From: Planctomycetaceae bacterium
GTDB taxonomy: Bacteria > Planctomycetota > Planctomycetia > Pirellulales > UBA1268
Direction of reading: 5' to 3'
Assembly: GCA_947453375.1 (NCBI GenBank)
Contig: CANGGT010000017.1
Span: 1 to 35,668 of the forward strand
DNA: 35,668 nucleotides
Both the position numbers and the translations under genes were made by a program. This document shows positions 19,901 to 25,066 of this stretch, in pieces (position 1 is the first letter of the stretch; each line of letters begins with the position of its first letter). The notes under the pieces are model-generated. The model was not told the origin of the DNA. It did not search any database and worked only from the letters and a program-made list of their open reading frames with translations.

Positions 19901-20234
19901 AATCGTGTCGCGGCTGGTCTCGGCGCTGCTCGGTCCGTGGTGGGTGGTGCCGCTGTTCGTGATCGCCTCGGGGGGCGTGTGGATCGCAACCCTCGATCCG
20001 GTCTGGCCGGGCTGGCTCGCCGTGCTCGCCGGTGCCGCCACGGTGGCGGCCTGGATGCCGCGGGAGTCGCGGCGCTGGTTCCGGAGCACGCTCGCAACCG
20101 GGAGCACGCCCCCGTGGCGATCGGTGACGGGGGATACCGTGACTCGGCTCGGGCCGGTCCCCCGCTCCCCAGAGAGTAGCCGCCGGCTGGCCCCACGCGA
20201 CGGCTCCGGATCGACCGTCCGTCCTGGCGGCTGA
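13905..20234 (+). CDS. Giant two-module exported membrane protein (apparent tandem fusion)
   Basis: A 2109-residue protein with a signal peptide (residues 1-25, ending AKAADPP). Module 1 opens with HRLVPVPVEEFEAAL and runs as a beta-rich ectodomain to about 1010. Then come hydrophobic helices (about 1015-1085) and a second signal-peptide-like stretch LPVALAIFSLAPTSAGAQQ (about 1094-1112). Module 2 opens with ETALVPEPLYRVLSAAL (about 1148) and is again beta-rich to about 1960. The end has two or three membrane helices (about 1980-2055) and a Ser/Arg-rich tail. Each module therefore looks like one complete protein of the type encoded just upstream, which suggests a fusion of two neighbouring genes. 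I found no internal stop in the reading frame. The start ATG overlaps the previous stop by four bases. The function is unknown; the family is probably specific to planctomycetes and acts at the cell envelope. Confidence 0.8.
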   Translation: MTRLRELTVALVGLVGTLPLFAKAADPPAPVSTSATAPAGTMPFHRVRIPGGRLGDVPLGGHRLVPVPVEEFEAALAAAKGNAWPEETPPSLRRQTIAITDVACTATLDAEGRLRGTVSFHLPADDLPSVVSLGMMPVIRGTCDGDGTTAEVAIHGGEGSLGFLATRAGHFSFQWELPPAEDAGPIVLPLIPALRTRIDLNTPPGTVPLILGEAWARQPVAIPSPQPATGGENVWRIDVGPIEALLFNAVPAKESSRQLGCWQAVVVGRGEARLTAVIVPTTPWRTALLSLDADPRLLPVSATVALPNREPLPAEVEWGRAGEATLVRLPAGSLGTMAPLSISAVAPLPSRGAGRDGLEDLDDSWLPLLWPMAAEWAGGGVRVECDPGLALVDIGTEHCLPVAADKTDGWPIRPGAGEAGLGEEGLGALVSLEAQSPQARVRVGVAPRGADLDVARVTTVDVVSNVVTGRTACDLRVRSGEAFEVTGQIAPGWFIDSVEGVERRGGDRASVIASLDWRVVRDGRGDRLRIGFPTAATPQRGFTLSIAGHRAGIATEEPFTGAEMDMVRLDGEATGLAVLALTSPPETTIEIDPPQPPPASPPERLAALTAKTAIRAWIPVDEAAMTAPASLLERRPPVEADTHVRLTVLDDRITESFVFSCRPGASPLDAVVVHFSEPTEDLLEWSLLPSTGGTLTVRRIDRHGDVGGGGESWLVELQPPARGEVRFRAIRAIPFGGPVAVPLAWVDGSDPQQGGVVIVNAGRRRPQIVNRRLEEMPPAGRSGDDDAPKGTLAEFAFTPPNDLTPAVSPAAEIVPGGRDRDDEARAWVWNEETTCWCHPTGVTEYETRFEIENHGRTSVAVMPPVAALARGVVIDGVPATVVPDVMTGAWLVDLPADRRFIRLVVRSEIPAPTGPMAWDVALAGAGIDVPVLERTWQVLLPDGVDIAALPAGFREVGAARTGWLERLLPVTVRERSAGAPAAESPRSRQGTIDAGFRERILIQLAGRGQGMSVRLVHSRWLWGAALLVCVAFATLGFLTASRVTRLLVAVALAVAALWLPLPLDGLGRAGLWGLAVAAFLRWATARWRNTLQALPVALAIFSLAPTSAGAQQPSAIVPSSRSAADQAGESLPVFIVPGLRGGDSEGGGGEASGETALVPEPLYRVLSAALGRRAAEGVRIHAVRLRALPGAEGAWTLSVDLEAEAGALITMRQEGEASWDPTGPRVDGGQVAPTADSDGRLLRVGFASAGRHRLEAGVIVRPTHAGEVDRATVTIPFAPTAELVVDGPLPVGRGDAAVLQVETVGADGLPRRARRADASQGAAGAIDISRATRVRLAWASDGGTRIVDTIPVAESRNDLFWDDDGCRLTATYALDPGDQIVRGAIIRADPRLGAPVITEPGFTTSSLGGGRFLIEVTAPRRGRIAFAASFLMPLADPVGVFDLPSAWLESVASDARTTHLEPSPELIVKTTLPEDATLLPPRAGSGATGGMVWRSESGRGVRQAEFEGTTKGGLTRPRPLATVPARISVERRRQPPRGNQRMEIGFAADAVRLRLEARIDAVGTPLVAIPVDVPEHCDIERVALRDDLTGGNPPSESAQIGVRWRRDGPRRILVVVQRPRPGAFVLEVAVHLHGPPAATGTLPLVRAALEPGGPLTVTWRMAEGFVAVVGEESTEGETPRDGAASSGSYEIAADAPPPPYRIAARGPEENLPQPAEPGLELADAAASPAPRDPAARMAGATGNGPRVEFAESHLAVDARGRAWGVSRFDVIAADPIIRIRIPAGMRMFDVFVDGRIANDAVPARASIAENAWELRLLDVGWPRSIVAVYAGDVSDGLPVDGVLEIPEPGIVGLSCLRSAWVVELPEGIVARPLPPATAVDEATMMAARGAAIDGLAGEFERAIARAAPDDARRLADFLKQRRREAVLPLPAAWSHVGMRDSHAAAAWAPPLRLLEDQNTPSLRLVVARRADASMPGRLLATAVMLLGVVALLEARRRTRIVSRLVSALLGPWWVVPLFVIASGGVWIATLDPVWPGWLAVLAGAATVAAWMPRESRRWFRSTLATGSTPPWRSVTGDTVTRLGPVPRSPESSRRLAPRDGSGSTVRPGG

Positions 20235-20303
20235 CTCGGGCCGGACGTCGGCGCCGGTCTTCGCGGCGCCCCCCCCGGCGGAATGTCGTCGCCGCAAGAC
20301 CGT

Positions 20304-20328
20304 TTTCCCCGTGGTTTTACAGGGGAAA
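20304..20328 (+). promoter_or_regulatory. Inverted repeat TTTCCCC-N11-GGGGAAA upstream of the metallopeptidase
   Basis: Seven-base perfect arms around an 11-base loop containing GTGGTTTT. There is no T-run on its 3' side, so it does not look like an intrinsic terminator. It ends 7 bases before the proposed -35 box at 20336 and could be an operator. A comparable GTGG-A4-CCAC palindrome lies before the promoter-like site upstream of the DUF1571 gene. Confidence 0.35.
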
Positions 20329-20335
20329 GCGGGCT

Positions 20336-20364
20336 GGTTCCGCGTCGCGGCCGTTCGCTAGTGT
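20336..20364 (+). promoter_or_regulatory. Candidate promoter GGTTCC-N17-TAGTGT
   Basis: GGTTCC at 20336-20341 and TAGTGT at 20359-20364, separated by 17 bases, about 85 bases before the start at 20449. The same arrangement (GGTTCC-N16-TAAACT) occurs at 29825-29852 upstream of another exported protein. The rest of the 214-base gap 20235-20448 holds no gene that I can see. Confidence 0.35.
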
Positions 20365-20448
20365 CCGCCCCCCGCGACCGACGCTTGGCGGGAAAGCGAT
20401 CGCGTGCCGAAGGAACGGCACGTGGGATCCCACGGAGGTGGAGCCGAC

Positions 20449-21450
20449 ATGCTGCAGCGAGTTTTCGTGCGACCGGTGCTCGTGTTGCTCGCCGTCGTTC
20501 TCGCCCTCGGGGCCGGACGGGTCAGCGCCGCCAGCCATCGGACCGCGAACTTCGTCATCGAGGCGCCGACCGACGGGCAGGCCAGGAAGATCGGCGATGC
20601 CGCCGAGCAATATCGACACAATCTCGCCGTGGAGTGGCTCGGCAAGCCGTTGCCGCGGTGGAGCCGCCCCTGTCCGATCAAGGCCCAAGTCGCCCCGCAT
20701 CTCGGGGCCGGCGGCGCCACGAGCTTCGTCTTCGACGCCGGCGAGGTGTTCGGCTGGACGATGACGATCCAGGGGAGCGAGGAACGGATCCTCGACTCGG
20801 TGCTCCCCCACGAGATCACCCACACGATCTTCGCCAGTCACTTCCGCCGTCCGCTGCCGCGCTGGGCCGACGAGGGGGCCTGCACGACCGTCGAGCATCC
20901 GGTGGAGCGTGCCCGGCAGCATCGGCTCCTCATCGAGCATCTCACCACCGGCCGGGGGATCGCCTTTCCGGAGATGTTCGCGATGCGCGAGTATCCCGCT
21001 GACGTGCTCCCGCTCTACTCGCAGGGCTACTCGCTGGCCCGCTATCTCATCGAGCGTGGCGGTCGCCATCGCTACGTGACCTTCGTCGGCGACGGCCTCG
21101 CCTCCGAAGACTGGACCGGCGCCCTCCAGCGCCACTACGGCGTTCCGGGCGTGGCCCAGCTCCAGCACACGTGGCTCGACTGGGTGCGTCAGGGCTGCCC
21201 GGCCCCCCCGGCCTCGATCGCCGCGGCCCAGCCTGCTCCGACCGCGCTCGCTCAAGGCCCCACGGCCCGCGGCCAGAGCCCGGAGCCGATTCCCGCTCCG
21301 CAGCCCCAGCCGGAACCGGCCGGTCCGCAGGCCAGGCCGGTGGCCATGGCCGGTCGGCGATCGATCTACGCCCTCCAGGCCCGCCGCATTCCTGACGGCG
21401 GCACGCCGACCGACCGCCCCGAGCCCTCCGCTCCGGCGCTTGCCCCTTGA
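20449..21450 (+). CDS. Secreted HExxH zinc metallopeptidase-like protein
   Basis: A 333-residue protein with a clear signal peptide (residues 1-28, ending GRVSAAS). The catalytic-type motif HEITH (121-125) gives two zinc-binding His and the general base Glu. WADEGACTTVE (139-149) fits the third-ligand region of gluzincin-like peptidases (Peptidase_MA type), with Glu142 the likely ligand. Downstream helices around YSQGYSLARYLIERGG resemble the family's C-terminal helix that packs against the site. The last 80 residues are a Pro/Ala/Gln-rich linker with no fold apparent, perhaps spanning or binding the wall. The ATG at 20449 has GGAGGTGG 8 bases upstream, better than the ATG at 20404. It follows the giant operon, but with its own promoter-like site. 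Substrate unknown; location periplasm or outside. Confidence 0.85.
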   Translation: MLQRVFVRPVLVLLAVVLALGAGRVSAASHRTANFVIEAPTDGQARKIGDAAEQYRHNLAVEWLGKPLPRWSRPCPIKAQVAPHLGAGGATSFVFDAGEVFGWTMTIQGSEERILDSVLPHEITHTIFASHFRRPLPRWADEGACTTVEHPVERARQHRLLIEHLTTGRGIAFPEMFAMREYPADVLPLYSQGYSLARYLIERGGRHRYVTFVGDGLASEDWTGALQRHYGVPGVAQLQHTWLDWVRQGCPAPPASIAAAQPAPTALAQGPTARGQSPEPIPAPQPQPEPAGPQARPVAMAGRRSIYALQARRIPDGGTPTDRPEPSAPALAP

Positions 21451-21460
21451 GCGATTCGGG

Positions 21461-21507
21461 GAACACTCGGCAGCCCTGCAGGCGACGCGGCTTCCGGGGG
21501 CGATAGG
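21461..21507 (+). repeat. Junction repeat copy 0 (GGGGGCGATAGG variant)
   Basis: GAAC, then CTGCAGG, then CGG, then GGGGGCGATAGG, in the same order as the copy at 23474-23513, but with insertions and one base missing in the GGCGGATAGG word. It lies just after the metallopeptidase gene and marks the left border of the accessory region. It is the weakest of the four copies. Confidence 0.35.
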
Positions 21508-21525
21508 TGATCACGCGAGGGTGGG

Positions 21526-22050
21526 GTGATTCTCCGGACCGTCTCAACACGCGTTAGCCAGGCTTGCCTTGGAAGTGCCGGCATTCTTTGGGCCTTGGCC
21601 GTCGTCGCTTTCGACGCCGCGGACGGGTCGTTTCTTCTGTCGATGCTCGCTTGCCCGCTCTGGTTGTTCGTGAGCCTCGCTCTGAGCCTCTGGCGGAAGC
21701 CGGGGTGGGGAGTGGCCCTCGGGCGTGCGGCCATCCCCGTGGCTGTGCTTGCGATCGCCCTGGCAAACGATTCGTTGCAGCGCCGCCTCGCCCTCGGGCG
21801 GGCGGAGCGTGTCGTCGCCGCGATTCGTGCTTTCCATGACGAGCACGGTCGATATCCGAGCGAGTTACAGGAACTCGTGCCGAAGCAATTGCCCTTCGTA
21901 CCGCGGCCGAAAGTCGCCATCGTCTTCAACGAGTTTTCGTATGCGGCGGGCGGAAGCGAGCGCGGCGCCATGCTGTGGTGGATCGACGTGCCGCCCCACG
22001 GCAAACGCTCGTATCGCTTCGACGAAGCACGGTGGTCGTTCACCGACTAG
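21526..22050 (+). CDS. Hypothetical membrane protein with pilin-like C-terminal motif
   Basis: A 174-residue protein. Two hydrophobic segments (about residues 14-34 and 38-56) and a third (about 65-82) precede a soluble part beginning ALGRAERVVAAIRAFHDEHGRYPSELQEL. The combination of a helix, HGRYPSEL, VP and a following FSYAAGG strand resembles the globular part of type II secretion pseudopilin-like proteins, where a helix leads into [RG]-YP-x-x-L. The usual prepilin N-terminus is absent, so this is a fold resemblance only. The start is taken as GTG at 21526, without a strong ribosome site, so it is uncertain. The stop TAG abuts the junction word at 22050-22065. No functional partner is visible next to it. 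Confidence 0.6.
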   Translation: MILRTVSTRVSQACLGSAGILWALAVVAFDAADGSFLLSMLACPLWLFVSLALSLWRKPGWGVALGRAAIPVAVLAIALANDSLQRRLALGRAERVVAAIRAFHDEHGRYPSELQELVPKQLPFVPRPKVAIVFNEFSYAAGGSERGAMLWWIDVPPHGKRSYRFDEARWSFTD

Positions 22051-22065
22051 GCGGATAGGCTGTTC
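22050..22065 (+). repeat. Junction repeat copy 1 (GGCGGATAGGCTGTTC)
   Basis: Differs by one base from GGCGGATAGGCTTTTC at 23504-23519. It begins at the last base of the stop codon of gene 21526-22050 and is followed by a run of nine G. Confidence 0.45.
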
Positions 22066-22134
22066 GGGGGGGGGTTGTTCCAGCAGCCATTGCCGCTGCG
22101 AAGCCGGAACGGTCGTCACACGGAGAGCGCACCG

Positions 22135-22785
22135 ATGGGGCCAATGAGCCGGGCGATACTCGCTGGGGTGGCGGTCGTGCTCGTCTCGGCCATGACAGCC
22201 GTCATCACGACGATGAGCCTTCGACCAGGGAGTTCGGGGGAGACGGAGACAGCGAACGTTGCTCGCAAGATCTTCCCGGCTGGCCCGGCTGAAGAGATGC
22301 TCTGGCCGACCGATCGGGCGTGGGTGTTTTCCGTCCGGCTGGATGGGGCTGGTCCGAAGTCTGGTCTCAGAGCCGCAGTGCGGACGGCCGATATGGACGC
22401 GAACCAGGGCTGGGCCTACGAAAAGGTTGCACGAGGGGCGCCCGAAAAGACTGGCCCATCGTTGAAGTGGCAGACCGCGCCGGACTCGGCGGTCGTATCG
22501 ATCCAGGTCTTTGGTGCCGGGGAGGGGCCGGCCCGCGGAGATCGGGATCGCGAATGCCTGATCGTTCGACTCGAGGCCGTAGGCATGGGCAGCAGCTCTG
22601 AAATCGCCATTGAGGGTGCCGTCACCGGCTATGGCGGCAATGGGTACGCCGAGTGGGTGAATGGGGAAATCCATCTCATGAACCTGTGGGCCAAGTCGGG
22701 AGAGGTTGAGACTCGTTACGACGTCGTGTTGAGCGAGTGGGGAAACACTGAATCAGACGCTCCGGCAGACAGCGGGGGCGGATAG
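22135..22785 (+). CDS. Hypothetical exported or anchored protein
   Basis: A 216-residue protein that I do not recognise. A single hydrophobic segment (about residues 5-26: AILAGVAVVLVSAMTAVITTM) is a signal anchor or signal peptide. The rest is soluble, with Trp- and Gly-rich strands (AWVFSVRLDGAGPKSGL, AVVSIQVFGAGEG, YGGNGYAEWVNGEIHLMNLW), suggesting a beta-sandwich. The ATG at 22135 follows GGAGAG by 10 bases; a second ATG at 22144 is possible, and the open frame reaching back to 22075 looks non-coding. The stop codon lies inside the junction repeat at 22777-22791, so the last residues SGGG are encoded by repeat sequence. There is no resemblance to the preceding gene. Confidence 0.6.
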   Translation: MGPMSRAILAGVAVVLVSAMTAVITTMSLRPGSSGETETANVARKIFPAGPAEEMLWPTDRAWVFSVRLDGAGPKSGLRAAVRTADMDANQGWAYEKVARGAPEKTGPSLKWQTAPDSAVVSIQVFGAGEGPARGDRDRECLIVRLEAVGMGSSSEIAIEGAVTGYGGNGYAEWVNGEIHLMNLWAKSGEVETRYDVVLSEWGNTESDAPADSGGG

Positions 22786-22795
22786 GTCTTCTAGA
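22754..22795 (+). repeat. Junction repeat copy 2, left of the toxin-antitoxin pair
   Basis: Begins CAGACGCT and includes the exact word CGGGGGCGGATAGG; about three quarters of the bases match the copy at 23481-23522. Together the two copies are imperfect direct repeats that bracket the toxin-antitoxin genes. Copy 2 includes the 3' end of the preceding gene. Confidence 0.5.
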
Positions 22796-22809
22796 TCCTG
22801 GGAATCACT

Positions 22810-22838
22810 TTGGCTGAATGCCTGTTCTCGCGTACACT
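22810..22838 (+). promoter_or_regulatory. Sigma-70-like promoter of the toxin-antitoxin pair
   Basis: TTGGCT at 22810-22815, a 17-base spacer, and TACACT at 22833-22838. Transcription would begin near 22845, 25 bases before the antitoxin ATG. Direct repeats GGGAATCACT (22800-22809) and GGGAATACTC (22841-22850) lie on either side and could be an operator for autoregulation. Confidence 0.55.
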
Positions 22839-22869
22839 CAGGGAATACTCGCAGGAGATTGCTTCCACC

Positions 22870-23076
22870 ATGACAAGCGCTGTTCGCGACCTTCTTCGAT
22901 CATTCCAGTCGCTCAGCGACGCGGAAAAGCATGAGGCTTCCAGTCTGCTCCTCAGGCAGCTGGTGCAGGGCGAAGCGGGTGATGTCGGTGACGATGGTCT
23001 CGTCGCCGTCGCGGAGGAGATGTTCCTCGACCTTGACGCACGAGAGGCTGACGATGGCCAATCCTCTCCGGGGTGA
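22870..23076 (+). CDS. Antitoxin of a MazEF/PemIK-like pair
   Basis: A 68-residue acidic protein. The segment LLRSFQSLSDAEKHEASSLLLRQL is a helix typical of small antitoxins paired with MazF/PemK toxins in planctomycetes, followed by a second acidic helix EEMFLDLDAREADDG that probably wraps the toxin. The ATG at 22870 has AGGAG at 22853-22857, somewhat distant, but the toxin frame and promoter fit this start better than the longer open frame from 22810. Its 3' end overlaps the toxin start by 23 bases, so the pair is translationally coupled. It would neutralise the toxin and repress its own promoter. The family is recognised by pattern only, because antitoxins of this type diverge quickly. Confidence 0.75.
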   Translation: MTSAVRDLLRSFQSLSDAEKHEASSLLLRQLVQGEAGDVGDDGLVAVAEEMFLDLDAREADDGQSSPG

Positions 23077-23371
23077 AGTCTGGCTCGTTGATCTCGGTAT
23101 GGTCGCAAAGATCCGGCCATGCTTGATTTTCAGCGTACCGGCAACAGGATCTAAAAGCCGGTCACTCGCGACCGTTGTCGCCCACACAACGAGTGCGAGG
23201 GGGTCGGATTTCGAAGTCGCAGTGGCGGCACGGTTTCTCAAGCCGGGCGTCTTCGATGCGCAGAACATCATCTCGGTCCCGCATGCGAAATTGGTGCGTT
23301 GCCTCGGCGTGCTGACACCCGACCAGATAGATGAGGTTGCTGCGGTTGTTCGTCAATGGCTTGGACTGTAG
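23054..23371 (+). CDS. mazF: MazF/PemK-family endoribonuclease toxin
   Basis: A 105-residue protein with the MazF/PemK beta-barrel pattern: RGEVWLVDLG (residues 6-15), KIRPCLIFS, then VVAHTTSARGSD, with the HTTS region supplying the catalytic Thr, then LKPGVFDAQNI and VRCLGVLT near the end. Length is normal for the family. Such toxins cut RNA at short sequence motifs in the cell and halt growth when the antitoxin is degraded. The ATG at 23054 overlaps the antitoxin gene, and the ACGATGG context is preceded by GAGAGG, 7 bases upstream. The module has its own promoter and is flanked by imperfect direct repeats, and its base composition looks lower in GC than the neighbours, all consistent with acquired DNA. 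The recognised RNA sequence cannot be predicted. Confidence 0.9.
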   Translation: MANPLRGEVWLVDLGMVAKIRPCLIFSVPATGSKSRSLATVVAHTTSARGSDFEVAVAARFLKPGVFDAQNIISVPHAKLVRCLGVLTPDQIDEVAAVVRQWLGL

Positions 23372-23473
23372 CGGTTCGAGTCCCGACGCGGGCTTTGCCA
23401 TGGCGTCGCGATGATGCTCAGCGGCTTGAAACGCGCGCCTGCGGCGTTGGATGCCGGCGGGGAACAAGGGCCC

Positions 23474-23568
23474 GCCGAACCAGACGCTGCAGGTGTCAAC
23501 GGGGGCGGATAGGCTTTTCAGGCCAGCGCTCCGGCGGCTCTCGTCGCCGCTGTTCGGAGTCGTTCGGC
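23474..23568 (+). repeat. Junction repeat copy 3 with terminal inverted 7-mers
   Basis: Contains GCCGAAC (23474-23480), CAGACGCTGCAGG, GGCGGATAGGCTTTTC (23504-23519) and, 95 bases from the first base, GTTCGGC (23562-23568), the exact reverse complement of the first 7-mer. An element with complementary ends and inner imperfect stems (for example GCGGC/GCCGC near 23533-23550) resembles an attC recombination site, but the ends do not match the usual RYYYAAC consensus exactly. It lies in the 216-base gap between the toxin and the SGNH hydrolase, which holds no gene that I can see. Confidence 0.45.
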
Positions 23569-23587
23569 GACGGGGGCAATCGCTGCG

Positions 23588-24535
23588 ATGAACTGGCTCG
23601 TGTTCCAAATCGCCAGCGGTCGGGTTTTCTTCGTGGCCGTGGCCCTGCTGATCGCGGCCGTTGGGCTTCGCTCGAGCATCGCACCGCAGCTGCGGCGTGG
23701 TGCGACGTGGTGTCTCCTCAACGGGCTGATCGGCCTGTCGGTGGCTGCCGCGCCGCTGCCGATCTGGGCCTACGCCGTCATCCTGCTTTCGATCGTCGCG
23801 GGGTGGGGGGCGAGTCGGTTCGGCGCGAAGGCCGCGACGGCCACCGCCACGAGCGCCCTCGCTCTCCTCGGAGTCGGGCTCCATGAAGCCCGTTACCAGA
23901 TCATGCCTGTGCTCGCGGCTGTTCACGACCGGCAGATCGCCGTGATCGGTGACTCCATCACGGCGGGGCATGGCGAGAGTGATCTGACCCGGAAGTGGCC
24001 TGCCATTCTCCGGGACCGGCACGGAGTGGCGGTGGAGGATCTCTCGAAAGCAGGGGCAACCGCGGCGTCCGCAGCCAAGGGGCTCGAACAGGCATCGATC
24101 ACTGCGCCCGTTGTCATCCTGGAGATCGGCGGGAATGATTTCCTCGGGGGAGGTTCTGTCGAGGATTTCCACGCGGGGCTCGAGGCGCTCCTGAGAGCGG
24201 TGTGCAAGCCAGGGAGGCAGGTTGTCATGTTCGAGTTGCCGATTCCGCCGCTCTATGAAGGCTTCGGGAGGGTTCAGCGAGATCTTGCCTCGCGCTATGG
24301 CGTGGCCGTGATCCCCAAGAGAATCCTCCTTTCGGTCATCGAAGCCGCCGACGCCACCGTCGATTCGCTCCATCTCACCCAGCAGGGGCAAGACCGAATG
24401 GCGGCTGTCGTGTGGGCACTCCTGGAGCCCGCGATTCGAGAGGCGGCGGGGCAGGCCGAGCCAGGGGATGGAGCAGACCGCGAAGGCGGTCGAGTCCCCT
24501 CGACCGATGTCGGACTGCCCTCAGTCGGGAGATGA
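23588..24535 (+). CDS. Membrane-anchored SGNH/GDSL hydrolase
   Basis: A 315-residue protein. Three or so hydrophobic helices (about residues 12-30, 42-58, 60-74 and 86-97) precede an SGNH hydrolase domain. The catalytic and oxyanion motifs are present in order: GDSITAG (121-127, nucleophile Ser123), KAGATAAS (154-161, block II Gly), GGND (181-184, block III Asn) and VDSLHLTQQG (258-267, catalytic Asp259 and His262). This is the pattern of TesA-like arylesterase or lysophospholipase family enzymes, so an ester or thioester hydrolase facing the periplasm is inferred; the substrate is unknown. The ATG at 23588 lacks a strong ribosome site. The C-terminal 30 residues are Gly/Pro/Asp-rich and look unstructured. 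The stop is followed after three bases by the ATG of the small membrane protein, so the two are probably co-transcribed. Confidence 0.88.
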   Translation: MNWLVFQIASGRVFFVAVALLIAAVGLRSSIAPQLRRGATWCLLNGLIGLSVAAAPLPIWAYAVILLSIVAGWGASRFGAKAATATATSALALLGVGLHEARYQIMPVLAAVHDRQIAVIGDSITAGHGESDLTRKWPAILRDRHGVAVEDLSKAGATAASAAKGLEQASITAPVVILEIGGNDFLGGGSVEDFHAGLEALLRAVCKPGRQVVMFELPIPPLYEGFGRVQRDLASRYGVAVIPKRILLSVIEAADATVDSLHLTQQGQDRMAAVVWALLEPAIREAAGQAEPGDGADREGGRVPSTDVGLPSVGR

Positions 24536-24538
24536 AGC

Positions 24539-25066
24539 ATGCTCGTGCCCGCGATGCTCGTGCTCTTTCTCGGAGCGGTTTACGTCCTTGTTCCACATGC
24601 GTGTGAGCCACGATGGAAGGGACGCTCCAAGAGCTTGGCGTTGCCTTACGTGCCTGTCGCCCTTTTTCTCGCGGCGATGACCGTGCGAGGGATTTGGACG
24701 GGCTCGTTCTCGATGATGATCCTGCCGCCAGTCACCGTGCTGCTGCTGTCGCTTCACACGCTCTGGATGTTTCGAGCATCGTGGAAGGAAAAGTTCCGAC
24801 GTGACAACGCGTCGGCCCGGTGCGGTTTGTCGTCGCAGACCTCGGACACCCGCTGCGGCGGGTGGCGGCGGCCGAGTATCGCCGGGAGTTGTTCAACGAG
24901 CCGTGAGTGCGGCCTGGATCGCCACGCGATGCTGTGGCCTCGAGATCGGGTCCATTTGTGGAGAGAGTGCCGATGTGGAGCATGCAGAGCGAGGAATTGG
25001 CCGGCGCCAGGGGGATGCGGGGCACCGTCGCCGTCGACTCCCGTCCGGCGACCTTCGCGGAGGTGA
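24539..25066 (+). CDS. Small membrane protein, 3' part doubtful
   Basis: The ATG at 24539 follows GGGAG by 8 bases and comes 3 bases after the stop of the SGNH hydrolase gene. Residues 1-85 are convincing: three hydrophobic helices (about 3-17, 36-50, 57-78) ending in the basic stretch RASWKEKFRRDN. After about position 24800 the reading frame turns into Cys/Arg/Ser-rich sequence typical of a wrong frame, while another frame reads sensibly (24805-24906), and from 24973 it overlaps the next gene. The true protein may therefore be disrupted by an insertion or deletion, or may simply run on into non-conserved DNA. The function is unknown. Confidence 0.45.
   Translation: MLVPAMLVLFLGAVYVLVPHACEPRWKGRSKSLALPYVPVALFLAAMTVRGIWTGSFSMMILPPVTVLLLSLHTLWMFRASWKEKFRRDNASARCGLSSQTSDTRCGGWRRPSIAGSCSTSRECGLDRHAMLWPRDRVHLWRECRCGACRARNWPAPGGCGAPSPSTPVRRPSRR
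24805..24906 (+). pseudogene. Gene fragment, 3' end only
   Basis: Between a TGA at 24802 and a TGA at 24904 the frame reads QRVGPVRFVVADLGHPL, then RRVAAAEYRRELFNEP, which looks like a genuine protein end (alternating hydrophobic strand, then an amphipathic helix). It has no usable start beyond a GTG at 24820 and no ribosome site. I read it as the remaining tail of a lost gene, or the shifted end of the membrane protein just upstream. I do not recognise the family. Confidence 0.35.

Noticed and set aside
17259-20297. Antisense open frame of about 1000 codons opposite the second giant gene
   Set aside because: Same composition effect; the residues are typical of a shadow frame and the sense strand has coherent domains.
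20301-20330. Inverted repeat as intrinsic terminator of the giant operon
   Set aside because: No T-run follows on either strand; it sits directly before a promoter-like site, so an operator is the better guess.
22066-22074. Run of nine G after junction copy 1, as a possible G-quadruplex
   Set aside because: A single G-run without three partner runs nearby; common in this base composition.
23372-23403. GGTTCGAGTCC ... GCCA, like a tRNA T-arm and 3' end
   Set aside because: The five-base T-stem does not pair beyond two or three bases and no other tRNA arms lie upstream. It could be an attachment-site remnant, but the match is too short to call.
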